Positions 7,546 through 17,027 of a stretch of DNA of 64,000 nucleotides are shown here, piece after piece. Source of the stretch: JBFIHF01 sp964411125 (lineage in GTDB: Bacteria; Myxococcota_A; Bradymonadia; Bradymonadales; Bradymonadaceae); the NCBI GenBank assembly GCA_964411125.1, contig CAYPJU010000004.1, forward strand, positions 62,001 through 126,000, written 5' to 3'. Position numbers and translations under genes: made by a program. Position 1 is the first letter of the stretch. The number at the start of each line of letters is the position of its first letter. The notes beneath the pieces were generated by a model. It was given only the letters and a program-made list of their open reading frames with translations. It searched no databases and was not told where the DNA came from.

Positions 7546-9867
7546 TCACCGGAACAGCAAGCCCCGGAGTCTTGCGCCTGATGGCGTGCTCGTGTGCCGG
7601 GCCAGGCGGGCATTCACCTTCTCCCACCGCTCGATGCCCGCCTCGTCCCCGCGCATCTTCGCGGCCAAAAGCCGCGCCTCCGCCACCCCGTAGGGGTCGA
7701 AATCGTACGGGAGGAGGACGTCGAGCCAATACTCTCGCCCGACGTCGTCGGCAAGCTCCCCCGCGACGAAGAGCGTGGCGAGCTCGGCACCTGGGACGAG
7801 CGGCACGGAGTCGGGCGCTTCCCAGCGGCGCGCCGCCTTCTCGCCGGGTGAGGCGAGCCATTGCACGTAACTCACCGCGTCGCCGAGGTCGTCGAACGCT
7901 GGCGCGGGACCCACGAGATCCTCGAGCATCCGGCCGACTTCGGGGTCTCTCGCCTGCGACTGGGCGGCCACTGCGAACAGCAGGGCCCCCTCGCGCACGG
8001 CGTTCCATTCGACGCGTGGCGGCACCGAGTCGGCGGAGCGGACGGCGAGCCGGGCGGCCTCCTTCCACTCTTTCTCCACGAAGTGTGCCTGAGCCCGCGC
8101 ATAGTCGAAGAACGGCTGCAGGTCCTCCGGAGGATTGACGGAGTCGAGCGTCTCGATGGCGCTGTTCGGGTCTCTGGTCGCCACCTTGAGCTGCGCCTTG
8201 CACAGCACCGCCGTTGGTGCGAGGTCCGCCGGCGCGGATTCTACGACTTCGGGTCGGCGCATCTGTTTGGCCTGGGCGAAGGCCAAGGTGAGCATGTGGT
8301 CGCGCAGTCCGCCGGCCTTCGGTGCCGCCTTCTGCCAGATTTCGGGGTCGCCGTACGACATTTCGGGAACCCACGCCCCCTGACACACGTGGGGTTCGAG
8401 AAGGGGCTCGATCTCCTGAAGTCTGGTTTCGGGAACCGTCTCGCCTCGTGCCAGCCGTACGGCTGCTGCGTAGAGGTCGCTTTCGGGAGATGGGTCTGCC
8501 TGGCTGCCGCGGGAACGCTGGTCGTATCGCGGAAGGGCACGCTCCACGTCGGCCTCGAGGTCGGCGAGCATCGCTTCGCCCGACCTCGGCCACGGGGGCC
8601 TGTTGACCCGCTGGGGTCGAGTCGCTGAACACGCGAGCGCGATCTCCGGCCAATTCGGATGATTTACGCCGATGAAGGCGTCGTCCGCGCGGCCATCGAG
8701 GCAGCGCAGGGCTAGAGCCCGCGTCCGGCTATCGAACACGCCTCGGTCGAACGGCACGTCCTCGATCACCGACACCCAGAGCGCGCCCTCGATGGCGGGG
8801 TTGTTCCAGTCTTCCGTGTCCGCGTAGTCTGCGAGGAGCCCTGCGTCCCGCAGCAGGCGAGAGCGGATTTCATCGTACTCTCGTTGTCCAACGTCGCTCA
8901 TCACGCCGTCGACCGCCATCCGCGCCGCCTCGCGATCGAGGTCTACGCGCGTCGCCTTGCGCAACTGCACGGCGCTCAGCTTGCTCACCGCGCGTTTTCC
9001 CGAATGTGTTTGGCGGTCCACGTCGACGGCGGCCTCTTCGCACTCGGAGAGGTCCACGTCCCACGTGAGTCGCAAGCCCTGCAGACACTCTTCGAGGGTC
9101 GACCCCCGTTCGGCGTTCCGCATCGCTCGTTGTTCTCGGCGCTCTTCGGTGAACGGTTTCAAAGAGAAGTAGACCCAGCCGACAGCTCCCAGCACGCCCG
9201 CGACGACGATGACGAGGGGGATGATCTGAAACACTGGATCCCACTTGCTGCGTTTCTGTCGGACGCCGACCAGCTCGGGGGCGAGCAGTTTCTCGCCTTC
9301 TTCGTCGCCCGAGTCGATGATCCGCGCGGCATTTCTGGCGAAGGCTACCGCCGCCAGAATGCTCTCTTCGTCCGCGAAGTCCGCGGGGAGTTCGAACGAC
9401 AGCGCGTCGTGCTCGATCTCCACGTCGTCGACGATCGAATGCAGGGTCATCAAGGCGTCGCGGCGGGTGGAATTCAGCCACGTGAGGGTCGGGGAGTCGT
9501 ACTCCGCCTGGATCAGAAACTCGCGGTCGAATTCGTCTTCGCCGACGCGAAGGTCGTGATGTCCGACGAGCTTGCCGAGCGTCGAGGCGACCCCCTCCGT
9601 AGCCAGGCGCATGTCGAGCGGCGCGGACCGTACGCCCAGGGTGAACCGCAGCGAGTAGCGTCGGCGGCGTCCGCGGCCGATTCCGATCCGCCGCATCGCG
9701 AAATGCCGACCGTCGAGCTCGCCCGAGAAACCGCGCTTCGACGCCGTGAGGCTGAGTCTCGCGGCGACGGTTTCAAAGACCCGCGTTCGCCTCCGGGTTG
9801 CCTGATACGAAAGATACGACCCAACTGCGAGAAGCGCGATATAGGCAAAGATCTTGATGGAGACCAT
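7546..9867 (-). CDS. Large membrane-anchored protein of unknown function
   Basis: I do not recognise this 773-residue protein as a named family. The ATG at 9867 is preferred over an in-frame GTG at 9939, because it places a membrane helix (IKIFAYIALLAVGSYLSY) at the very N-terminus and has a G-rich ribosome site. A second hydrophobic segment (FQIIPLVIVVAGVLGAVGW) lies near residues 215-237. The roughly 190-residue domain between them has an FDREFLI motif seen in DUF3137-like myxobacterial proteins, which is only a weak resemblance. The region after the second helix is soluble, charged and alpha-helical, and its last 250 residues look TPR-like. It ends 21 bases from murG on the opposite strand, so it is not part of that operon. 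Confidence 0.75.
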   Translation of the reverse strand: MVSIKIFAYIALLAVGSYLSYQATRRRTRVFETVAARLSLTASKRGFSGELDGRHFAMRRIGIGRGRRRRYSLRFTLGVRSAPLDMRLATEGVASTLGKLVGHHDLRVGEDEFDREFLIQAEYDSPTLTWLNSTRRDALMTLHSIVDDVEIEHDALSFELPADFADEESILAAVAFARNAARIIDSGDEEGEKLLAPELVGVRQKRSKWDPVFQIIPLVIVVAGVLGAVGWVYFSLKPFTEERREQRAMRNAERGSTLEECLQGLRLTWDVDLSECEEAAVDVDRQTHSGKRAVSKLSAVQLRKATRVDLDREAARMAVDGVMSDVGQREYDEIRSRLLRDAGLLADYADTEDWNNPAIEGALWVSVIEDVPFDRGVFDSRTRALALRCLDGRADDAFIGVNHPNWPEIALACSATRPQRVNRPPWPRSGEAMLADLEADVERALPRYDQRSRGSQADPSPESDLYAAAVRLARGETVPETRLQEIEPLLEPHVCQGAWVPEMSYGDPEIWQKAAPKAGGLRDHMLTLAFAQAKQMRRPEVVESAPADLAPTAVLCKAQLKVATRDPNSAIETLDSVNPPEDLQPFFDYARAQAHFVEKEWKEAARLAVRSADSVPPRVEWNAVREGALLFAVAAQSQARDPEVGRMLEDLVGPAPAFDDLGDAVSYVQWLASPGEKAARRWEAPDSVPLVPGAELATLFVAGELADDVGREYWLDVLLPYDFDPYGVAEARLLAAKMRGDEAGIERWEKVNARLARHTSTPSGARLRGLLFR

Positions 9868-10384
9868 CGTGGCGGTTCCCCCGTTCGAAAGGTCCGTGAG
9901 CGTTGGGCGGTCGGACGATGAAGCGCCGCCGTCGGACACGCGGACGCGTTGTCACCTCTCTCTCCGACCACCCTACCCCAAACCCGGACTCGCCTCCCCC
10001 CGAGTTGCAGTCGACGACGTCGTCGCATCCGTTCGCACGCGGAGTACGCCGGAGGAGCCAGAACACTGCCGGGCCCACGAGGCACGCTCATGCACGGTAC
10101 ACGGCGCCGCACGCTGCTTCGCGCCGATCCCCAACATGGAGTCGACGACATATCGAGTCACGTGCCCCAAAGGCGACCGGTGGGAGACCACCGACATCGA
10201 GGGCTCTTCGGATGTGAGGGCTCCGACGGATTCTCGGCTCTCCCGGGCACCGCCACCGCCGAGATCGGCCCTCGCTTCGACTATCAGATCCTTCCGTCCT
10301 CCGACGGGCTCTGCTCGTGCGAGTTCACGGAGTGACCGCCTCCCCGCCGGGCGGTCCACCGATGAACCCCGAGCTTCGTCCGGG
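9868..10384. other. Long intergenic region, mostly without genes
   Basis: No convincing intact gene lies here. It contains a short decayed copy of the 3' end of the neighbouring GT87 gene (10052-10108, listed separately). A plus-strand ATG at 10136 opens a short frame beginning MESTTYRVTCPKGDRW, but composition is shared between frames and no family is recognised, so it is not called. Confidence 0.5.
10052..10108 (-). pseudogene. Decayed fragment of a GT87-type glycosyltransferase C-terminus
   Basis: These 57 bases align without gaps to 10415-10471 inside the neighbouring gene, with 42 of 57 identical by hand count. Read on the minus strand in the same frame the fragment gives GAVYRA*ACLVGPAVFWLL, against AAVHWAWAWLVSPIVFWLL in the intact gene: 12 of 19 residues match and one tryptophan codon has become TGA. 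Homology fades on both sides. It appears to be the remnant of a partial duplication or of a lost second gene copy. Confidence 0.55.
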
Positions 10385-11482
10385 TCATCGCCGGTCGACC
10401 GACGGACCTTTCCAGAGCAGCCAGAAAACGATCGGGCTCACGAGCCATGCCCATGCCCAGTGGACGGCCGCTTCGACCACGAAGATAGGCTCGACCGGCA
10501 CCGTTCGTAATATCCACGGGAGCGGACCGACGAAGACGACCGCCGGGAGGAGTCCGCGAATCCATCCGAATCGGCTGACGAGGAACAGGACCACGGGGAG
10601 CATCATCACGTAGCTGTAGGTCCCCAGGCGCGGCCAAGCGACGAGGGCGCAGCACGCCCATACCCAGCGGTCCTCGGTCGCGCCGCGACGAACCAGCGCG
10701 ATCCCCGCCGCCGCCCACGCGACGAAGACCAGCGGGACGGCCCACGGTGCGAACGTCCCGAGCGCGACGGAATGGTAGAACGCGACCATCGCGGCGAGGT
10801 GTTCGCGGTAGAGGTCGAGCTGGTCTGCGAACGGGACCGAGAGCAACAAGATCGCTCCGGCACCGGCGGCGGTCGCCGCGAGGTTCGTCCAGTGACGGCG
10901 CGCGGCGAAGACGAACAAGCCGCTGAAGACCCAGAACGGTTTGAACGCGAGTACGATTCCGGCGAGCGCCGCGACCAGCGTGTGCCGTACGGATGACGGG
11001 CGATGCGCCAGCTCCACGCAGACGGCGAACGCACAGAGCATGTACGTGGTGACGTTGCCGAACAGCAGATCCACCGACAGCGGCTGGAAGAAGAGCGCCA
11101 CCATCAGAACGATCGCGAAAGCGCGCTCGGGGAGCAGGCGGCGCCAGAAGATTCGAAGGGCGACGAAGAGCGCGGTGCATCGTGCTACCCAATCGAGGGC
11201 GACGGCGGCGGCCGTGTCGAGCAGGTGCAACGGCCAGATCAGCCAGAGCGTTCCGGGAAGGTAGTTGTACGGCATTCCCGCGTAGCGGGGGGTGTTCGCG
11301 GCGTCGGGCCCGTACGGCAACCGCCCGTCGGCGAAGGTGTCGGCGGCGCTCAGGTAAGCCGTGAAGTCGCTCGGGACGTAGCCGAGGAATGCGCGCCGGA
11401 CGAACTCCAGCACCACCAGGACCGTGACGGCGAGATAATACGGCTTGGGGTCGAACTCGCGCGCTTCGGTTTGCTGCGCCAT
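10385..11482 (-). CDS. GT87-type polytopic membrane glycosyltransferase
   Basis: This 365-residue protein has about ten hydrophobic segments and the layout of the DUF2029/GT87 family. That family contains mycobacterial polyprenyl-phosphomannose-dependent alpha-mannosyltransferases acting on the periplasmic face. The GYVPSDFTAY motif after the first helix carries the acidic residue typical of GT-C enzymes, and YNYLPGTLWLIWPL follows, as in the family. A paralogue lies at 13915-15060 (VPIDFEYY, VYLPGILYVFKPL). A polyprenyl-phosphate sugar synthase-like gene (18587) nearby could supply the donor. The sugar and acceptor cannot be read from the sequence. Confidence 0.75.
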   Translation of the reverse strand: MAQQTEAREFDPKPYYLAVTVLVVLEFVRRAFLGYVPSDFTAYLSAADTFADGRLPYGPDAANTPRYAGMPYNYLPGTLWLIWPLHLLDTAAAVALDWVARCTALFVALRIFWRRLLPERAFAIVLMVALFFQPLSVDLLFGNVTTYMLCAFAVCVELAHRPSSVRHTLVAALAGIVLAFKPFWVFSGLFVFAARRHWTNLAATAAGAGAILLLSVPFADQLDLYREHLAAMVAFYHSVALGTFAPWAVPLVFVAWAAAGIALVRRGATEDRWVWACCALVAWPRLGTYSYVMMLPVVLFLVSRFGWIRGLLPAVVFVGPLPWILRTVPVEPIFVVEAAVHWAWAWLVSPIVFWLLWKGPSVDRR

Positions 11483-11612
11483 CGGCTCAGACCGGGGTTG
11501 TGGTTTGGCCAGTCGCGTGGCCCAATGCTCTCCCGTGACGCCTCATCATCCCGCGTTGCGCCGAAACTGCAACAGGAACGGCCACGTCGCGCGGCGTCGC
11601 CCTGGACCGACC

Positions 11613-12866
11613 ATGAAGACGAGAGCCGTATCGATTCTGACCCTGATGGTCGCCGCTACTGCGTGCGAGAAGAAGGACGCCGTGCCAAGGGCTCCGACGA
11701 CGATCGCCCACGACCCCGCCGAATCCGCAGCCGAGGGTAGCGCCAGCGAGATCGCGGGGCTCGCCGTCTCCGCGGGCGCCGCGGTGGTCACCGCGGTCCA
11801 ACGCTCGAAGCCGACGTGGGGCGTTCTGGCCGTCCCGGGAGCGTCACGTACCGCCCGGCTCGAGGGACGAGTCGTCCGCTTCCGCGACGCCGAGTTGACG
11901 CTGCCCGACGTCGGCTTTCAAGCATGCGGAGCAGAAGCGAAGCCGGTGCCCGATGGGGAGCACGAGACGGACATGGTCCGGGACCGTTCCCAACGCGTGC
12001 GTCTGGAGGGGGGAGGGGTCGTGGCGGAACTCAGGTTCTCCGTCGACGGTGTCGTCCTCGCCGTGCAGTCCGCCGTAGAAGATTGCCGCCGCGAGGCCGA
12101 CCTGACGCCGTGGTTCCTCGGTACGGGCGTGGTGACCGATCTGGGGGATCTGGACTACGGCCACCCACTCGATGGGGTCGGATGGACCGCGCTCGGCAGT
12201 GAAATCGTCCGCGGAAAGTTTCGGCTCGAGGCCCCAGGGGAGAGTGCCGCGGACGGAGTGATGGTGAGCGCCACCCCGAAGGGAGCCGTGATCGGCGCGC
12301 CGTCGGTAGGGCTCGAACTCGCTCACGACTTCGGCTCGGCGGGGGAATGGACGCTGCAAGGAGGGCTCGTGGAGTCGGGGGAGCTTCGGGTGCGGTTGGA
12401 GACCGAGCGTCGATTGAGCGGCGAAGGGGAGGCGCTCCGGTCTGCGGTCTTCCTTCTGCCTCCGGATGCAGAGCGCCCCCACTACTGGTCGGTTCGCCGA
12501 GTCGGTCTCGAGGGCTCCAACGTAGAAGAGGAGCGGGTCGAGGGCGGGTTCGTGCTGCGCGACCTGGGTCATCCCCTGCGCATCGAGGCGACCCGCGCGC
12601 GAGCCAGCCGCGGCTTGATGGTCGGGGTGGGGACGTGCCCCGAGCTCGAGGGCGCCACCGAGGGCGAGTGGATGCGGGACCGGGTCGAGTGGCTCGTCCC
12701 CGACGGGGACGGTTGGGCGACGCTGGCCGAGGCGACCAGGGACACGGTGCAGACTGCAGGGTGCAAGGACGCGGTGATGGCGGAGATGCCGATCGGCAAA
12801 ACCCCACTGGCCGACCGCGCCGGCGGACCGAACGTCGTGAAGTGGAACGTGCTGTCCGTGGACTAG
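11613..12866 (+). CDS. Lipoprotein of unknown function
   Basis: The 417-residue product starts MKTRAVSILTLMVAATAC, a type II signal peptide with the lipidated cysteine at residue 18. An acidic linker follows, then about 370 residues predicted to be mainly beta structure with alternating hydrophobic residues. I recognise no catalytic motif or family. The ATG at 11613 was chosen over upstream starts because the signal peptide begins there. It is divergent from the GT87 gene, with a 130-base shared upstream region. An envelope location is inferred from the lipobox only. Confidence 0.75.
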   Translation: MKTRAVSILTLMVAATACEKKDAVPRAPTTIAHDPAESAAEGSASEIAGLAVSAGAAVVTAVQRSKPTWGVLAVPGASRTARLEGRVVRFRDAELTLPDVGFQACGAEAKPVPDGEHETDMVRDRSQRVRLEGGGVVAELRFSVDGVVLAVQSAVEDCRREADLTPWFLGTGVVTDLGDLDYGHPLDGVGWTALGSEIVRGKFRLEAPGESAADGVMVSATPKGAVIGAPSVGLELAHDFGSAGEWTLQGGLVESGELRVRLETERRLSGEGEALRSAVFLLPPDAERPHYWSVRRVGLEGSNVEEERVEGGFVLRDLGHPLRIEATRARASRGLMVGVGTCPELEGATEGEWMRDRVEWLVPDGDGWATLAEATRDTVQTAGCKDAVMAEMPIGKTPLADRAGGPNVVKWNVLSVD

Positions 12867-12961
12867 AGAACGAAAGAGTTCTCGCACCTGTCGAAACGTG
12901 GCGCCGTCGAACGTACATAAGTCGACGGGTCCACCGTCGACCAACTTCAAAGGAGGAGAGG

Positions 12962-13633
12962 ATGACCAAATTCGCAGGCTTCGACCCCGACGCGGTCGCG
13001 ATGCTCGACGAGCTGCCGACGATGGATGGTGACGGATACGACGCGGCGAAGGGGACACTCACAGCTGGACTACGGGACCCGGGAAAGGCGCTGGTGCGCT
13101 CGCTGACGGAGGCGATCGATGCCCACCTCGAGTGGGACGCACGGGCGTCGGTGTCGCCACTGCACAACGATCTCCGGTTCGCCAGCGAAGGAACCCCGCG
13201 CTATCGCGACTACATCATGTTCACCGCATGGGAGGGGGACGATCGCAAGCGCGCGCCCACACTCTGGATTCGACTGACGGCTGGCTCGGTCGGCTTCGCG
13301 AGCGGGATCGGATTCACCCCCGCGATCCGCGACACGTGGCGAGACAAGGTCGGCGGCGACGAAGGAGCGAGCCTCGCAAAAGCACTCGACGGACTGAGGC
13401 GCGACGTGGACGCGGAAGTGGCGGGCCCCGAAGTCAAGCGGGTGCCCAAACCGTGGGACGATTCGCACCCGCGGGCCGGGCTGCTTCGCCGTACCGGGTT
13501 CCAGGTGCGATTCAGCGAGCCGCTCCCCGACTGCGTCGGTGATGCCCGGTTTGCGGACTGGTGCAAAGAGCGATGGGACTCGCTGCTCCCGATTCATCGT
13601 TGGCTTTTCGACGAGCTGGGAGGTTCTCGATGA
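12962..13633 (+). CDS. DUF2461 / TIGR02453 family protein
   Basis: The 223-residue protein matches the DUF2461 layout: an N-terminal FAGFDPDAVAMLDEL segment, a central part with SPLHNDLRFASEGTPRYRDY, and GFTPAIRDTWR in the second half. The family is widespread but its biochemical role is not known. A strong ribosome site (AAAGGAGGAGAGG) precedes the ATG. The stop overlaps the next gene's ATG (ATGA at 13630-13633), so the two are likely translated together. No signal peptide, so it should be cytoplasmic. Confidence 0.85.
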   Translation: MTKFAGFDPDAVAMLDELPTMDGDGYDAAKGTLTAGLRDPGKALVRSLTEAIDAHLEWDARASVSPLHNDLRFASEGTPRYRDYIMFTAWEGDDRKRAPTLWIRLTAGSVGFASGIGFTPAIRDTWRDKVGGDEGASLAKALDGLRRDVDAEVAGPEVKRVPKPWDDSHPRAGLLRRTGFQVRFSEPLPDCVGDARFADWCKERWDSLLPIHRWLFDELGGSR

Positions 13634-13944
13634 GTAGAGCCGACGAGACGTTCTGGAGCATCGCCGACGAGCTCCGCGCCGAGGATGCTCGCGTCGTAGA
13701 GGGCACGATGATGGGGGGCCGCTGCCTTCGTGTCGGAAAGGAGTTTCTCGCGCTCGCCGACTTCAAGGGTTCGGGGATGGTGGTGAAGCTTCCCGAGGCC
13801 CGCGTCGAGGAGCTCGTCGCTTCGGGACTCGGACAGCCGTTCGCTCCGGCTGGCAAGACGTTCCGGGAGTGGGTCTGCATCCCGCGAATCGATCGAGAGC
13901 TCTGGTCGGCTCTCCTACGGGAGGGCGTCGAGTTCGTCTCCTGA
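13630..13944 (+). CDS. Small TfoX/YjbR-like protein
   Basis: This 104-residue protein has the compact alpha/beta pattern of TfoX N-terminal / MmcQ-YjbR-type domains: VVEGTMMGGRCLRVGKEFLALADF, then MVVKLPEARVEEL, then GKTFREWVCIP near the end. Such proteins are often of unknown role; TfoX itself regulates competence, but this single domain does not prove that role. The ATG overlaps the stop of the DUF2461 gene, forming a two-gene unit. Its last 30 bases overlap the 3' end of the convergent GT87 gene. Confidence 0.65.
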   Translation: MSRADETFWSIADELRAEDARVVEGTMMGGRCLRVGKEFLALADFKGSGMVVKLPEARVEELVASGLGQPFAPAGKTFREWVCIPRIDRELWSALLREGVEFVS

Positions 13945-15060
13945 AGGTCGGCGTCCCACCACCGAGTACGCTACGGGGGAGGCCTTGATCGCCGCGACCG
14001 CGAAGCCAGCCAGGACCAGCGACGAGAAGAGGTAGAGCGCGGACAGAACCGTCGTCCGCCAGGTATGGCCCACCTCGAACCCGACCTCGCCGTCGGTGAC
14101 AGCGAGGGTCGCCAGAACTCCGACGGGGAGCGAAAAGGCGACGAGGGTGGCGAGCGACGCCCGTCGCGCATGCTGGGCCACGTACATCAGGACCGGGAGC
14201 ATCAGGACGAAGTCGTAGTGCTGCATGCGTGGCCAGATCAGGACCGCCGTCATCGGAAACACCCAGGCGTCCCGAAATCCCCGTACCCAGAGCCAACCGA
14301 GCACGCCGAGCCAGGCCGCGAGTGCCGCAGCGCCGACCGCGGGGTGAACCACCCAGACGTCGAGCCGGTGGATGTAGTCGAGGTGCCACGCGAGCTGCTG
14401 GAAGAAGGACTCCCAGAGTTCCTCGTGAATCACCGAGAGCCCGAGCAGGGCGAGCCCTCCCGCACCGGCGCCGAATGCCGCGCCCCAACGTCGCTGACAG
14501 ACGGCGACCGCCCCCGCCACCGCCAGCCAGTGAGGCTTCATCGCGATGAGGTAGCCGAAGGCGAAGGCGACGAGGAAGTCGATCCAGACGGGCTTGTCGT
14601 CGTCGTGGGGCGCGAACCAGGCCAACATCCCGAACAGGAGCATCGAAAGGTTCAGCGGCTCCAGGCCCCGGTAGAGCGGGAAGAAGAGCAGGCATCCTGC
14701 CGCGATCACGGCAGGCGGGTGGGGGAGGGCGAACCTCCGTGCGAACGTGAGGCAGCCCAACGCCGCCGCTCCCCACAGCAGGACGACGAAGAGGGCACCC
14801 GCCGCCGATTGCGTCAACAGCCCGAGCGGTTTGAAGACGTAGAGAATCCCGGGGAGGTAGACGAGCGGAAAGTTTTCCGGCGCGTACGGAGGCTCTGCGC
14901 CCCGGAGCGCTTCGGCCACGTTCCAGTAATACTCGAAATCGATCGGAACCTCGCCGCGGAAGATGTCGACGAGACCCACCGCGGCGAGCATCACCCACGC
15001 GAGCCACAGCGCCGGCGCAAGCGAGCGTTCTTCGTTGCCGTCGTTCGTGCCCTCGACCAT
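13915..15060 (-). CDS. Second GT87-type polytopic membrane glycosyltransferase
   Basis: The 381-residue protein has about ten membrane segments and is a paralogue of the gene at 10385-11482. Shared marks are the GEVPIDFEYYWNVAEAL motif after helix one (against GYVPSDFTAYLSAAD), VYLPGILYVFKPLGLL, and FGYLIAMKPHW in the middle. The start is the ATG at 15060, preceded by GGAAAGCAG. The upstream extension of this open frame runs over rfbF on the other strand and is not coding. It is divergent from the CDP-sugar operon, which suggests a related role in surface glycan assembly. Confidence 0.72.
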   Translation of the reverse strand: MVEGTNDGNEERSLAPALWLAWVMLAAVGLVDIFRGEVPIDFEYYWNVAEALRGAEPPYAPENFPLVYLPGILYVFKPLGLLTQSAAGALFVVLLWGAAALGCLTFARRFALPHPPAVIAAGCLLFFPLYRGLEPLNLSMLLFGMLAWFAPHDDDKPVWIDFLVAFAFGYLIAMKPHWLAVAGAVAVCQRRWGAAFGAGAGGLALLGLSVIHEELWESFFQQLAWHLDYIHRLDVWVVHPAVGAAALAAWLGVLGWLWVRGFRDAWVFPMTAVLIWPRMQHYDFVLMLPVLMYVAQHARRASLATLVAFSLPVGVLATLAVTDGEVGFEVGHTWRTTVLSALYLFSSLVLAGFAVAAIKASPVAYSVVGRRPSGDELDALP

Positions 15061-15195
15061 CTGCTTTCCTCCGCGACGTCCCCAGATTATCACGGGTCGC
15101 GACGGCGCCGCGACGCGAGGTTCGCCCGGTCTTTTGCGTACGTCCCCAGCCGTGTAATACTTTCCGACACTGGCAACTCTTCCCAAGGCTCTTCC

Positions 15196-15963
15196 ATGCA
15201 AGCGGTGATATTGGCCGGCGGCTTTGGAAGCAGGCTCTCCGAGCTCACGCACAGCATCCCCAAGCCGATGGTGCAGATCGGGCCGTATCCGATCCTGTGG
15301 CACGTCATGCACATCTACAGCACGCACGGTATCGACGATTTCATCGTCGCCTGCGGATACAAGGGCGATGTCATCAAGGAGTTTTTCCACGACTACTACG
15401 TCAAGAGCTCCGACTACGTCGTCGATCTGCGTACCGGCGAGCATGAGGTATTGGAGTCGAACAGCCCGCCATGGCGGATCTCGATGATCGACACCGGGCT
15501 TCACACAATGACGGGCGGTCGTGTCTTGCGGCTGAAGGACCGACTCGAAGACGGAACCTTCGCCGTCACGTACGGCGACGGAGTCGGAGACATCGACATC
15601 ACCGCGCTGCTCGAGTTCCATCGCGGCCACGGCAAGGCCGCCACCGTCACTGCGGTACGTCCCGCGGCCCGATTCGGGGCGCTCGACCTCGACGGCGACG
15701 CGGTCCGCGAGTTTTCGGAGAAGCCACAGACGGGCGGTGGGTGGATCAACGGCGGTTTCTTTCTCTTCGAGCCCCGCGTCTTCGATTTTCTCCAGGACGA
15801 CTCGACCGTCCTCGAGCGCGGTCCGCTGGAACAGCTCGCCCGCGCCGGTGAGTTGATGGCGTATCGGCACCACGGTTTCTGGCAGCCGATGGACACGCTT
15901 CGCGACAAGCGATTGCTCGACGGCCTCTGGGAGTCGGGGAAAGCGCCCTGGAGATCCGCGTGA
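15196..15963 (+). CDS. rfbF: Glucose-1-phosphate cytidylyltransferase RfbF
   Basis: RfbF makes CDP-glucose from glucose-1-phosphate and CTP, the first step toward CDP-linked deoxysugars. The 255-residue length is normal. The nucleotidyltransferase loop LAGGFGSRL starts at residue 6, and IPKPMVQIG, TYGDGVGDID and GFWQPMDTLRD are characteristic of the CTP-specific family. The GTG of rfbG overlaps its TGA (GTGA), so it heads a five-gene operon running to 19624. Confidence 0.93.
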   Translation: MQAVILAGGFGSRLSELTHSIPKPMVQIGPYPILWHVMHIYSTHGIDDFIVACGYKGDVIKEFFHDYYVKSSDYVVDLRTGEHEVLESNSPPWRISMIDTGLHTMTGGRVLRLKDRLEDGTFAVTYGDGVGDIDITALLEFHRGHGKAATVTAVRPAARFGALDLDGDAVREFSEKPQTGGGWINGGFFLFEPRVFDFLQDDSTVLERGPLEQLARAGELMAYRHHGFWQPMDTLRDKRLLDGLWESGKAPWRSA

Positions 15964-17027
15964 GCCTGAGGGACTTCTTCGCAGGGCGGCGGGTCCTGGT
16001 GACGGGACACACCGGTTTCAAGGGCGCCTGGCTCTGCACGTGGCTCGACCTCCTCGGCGCGCGAGTTTACGGATGGGCGCTCGAGCCCGACACGAACCCG
16101 AGCCTGTTCGACGACGCAAACGTCGCCTCGGCGATGGAGGCGTCTCGCATCGGCAACGTCGACGACCTGGCCGGAATGACGGCCTTCTTCGACGCCGCCC
16201 GTCCCGACATCGTCTTTCATCTCGCGGCACAGTCCCTCGTCCGACGCTCGTACGACGAGCCTGTCGAGACCTTTCGGACGAACGTGATGGGGACGGTCCA
16301 CTGCCTCGAGGCCGCCCGACGAACCAGGTCCGTCGAAGGGGTCGTCGTCATCACCTCGGACAAATGTTACGACGGCTCCCCGCCAGCCGGCGGGTTCACC
16401 GAGACGAGCCCCCTGGGAGGGTGGGACCCCTACAGCGCCAGCAAAGGCGCGGCCGAAATCGTGTCGTCGGCGTACCGGCGGTCTTTCTTCGGGCCAGCGG
16501 GCATCGGACTCGCGACGGCTCGCGGAGGCAACGTCGTAGGGGGCGGTGACTGGTGCGCGGACCGCCTCGTCCCCGACATCGTGCGAGCCGTCCTCGCCGA
16601 ACGTCCCGTCGAGATTCGGTCGCCGGACGCAACGCGACCATGGCAGCACGTCCTCGACGCCCTGCACGGCTACCTCGTCCTCGCGCAGGCCGTGGTCGAG
16701 AGCCCCCACAGATGGTCCCGTTCGGTGAACTTCGGTCCCGAACACCTCGAACCCCACACGGTGCGGGAACTGACAGAGCTCATCTTGCGCGAATTCGGAC
16801 GGGGGAGGGCCGAGTACACGTCCGCCACCGACGGTCCACGGGAAGCCGACTCGCTCGTCCTCGACTCGACCACCGCGCGGGCCGAACTCGGATGGACGCC
16901 GTCGCTCTCGCTGCGCGAAACCGTGGAGTGGACGGCGCGGTGGTACAGCGATTGGGCGACTGACCCGAGCGGCGCTCGTGCGCTCACCGTCGCGCAGATC
17001 GAACGTTTCATGAGCCGCACGTCGTGA
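15960..17027 (+). CDS. rfbG: CDP-glucose 4,6-dehydratase RfbG
   Basis: This extended short-chain dehydrogenase converts CDP-D-glucose to CDP-4-dehydro-6-deoxy-D-glucose with bound NAD. The 355 residues include the nucleotide loop TGHTGFKG (15-22), SDKCYDG, which is typical of CDP-glucose dehydratases, and the catalytic Tyr158 and Lys162 in YSASK. GNVVGGGDWCADRLVPDI is another family block. Starts at GTG 15960 overlapping rfbF and ends overlapping the next GTG (17024). RfbH, the usual next enzyme of 3,6-dideoxyhexose pathways, is not here. Confidence 0.93.
   Translation: MSLRDFFAGRRVLVTGHTGFKGAWLCTWLDLLGARVYGWALEPDTNPSLFDDANVASAMEASRIGNVDDLAGMTAFFDAARPDIVFHLAAQSLVRRSYDEPVETFRTNVMGTVHCLEAARRTRSVEGVVVITSDKCYDGSPPAGGFTETSPLGGWDPYSASKGAAEIVSSAYRRSFFGPAGIGLATARGGNVVGGGDWCADRLVPDIVRAVLAERPVEIRSPDATRPWQHVLDALHGYLVLAQAVVESPHRWSRSVNFGPEHLEPHTVRELTELILREFGRGRAEYTSATDGPREADSLVLDSTTARAELGWTPSLSLRETVEWTARWYSDWATDPSGARALTVAQIERFMSRTS

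Noticed and set aside
10136..10335. Possible small gene starting MESTTYRVTCPKGDRW
   Set aside because: Protein-like character switches frame near 10230 and no family is recognised; may be a broken gene but cannot be supported.
14065..15195. Long plus-strand frame upstream of rfbF
   Set aside because: It is antisense to the second GT87 gene; the real rfbF start is ATG 15196 with the nucleotidyltransferase motif.
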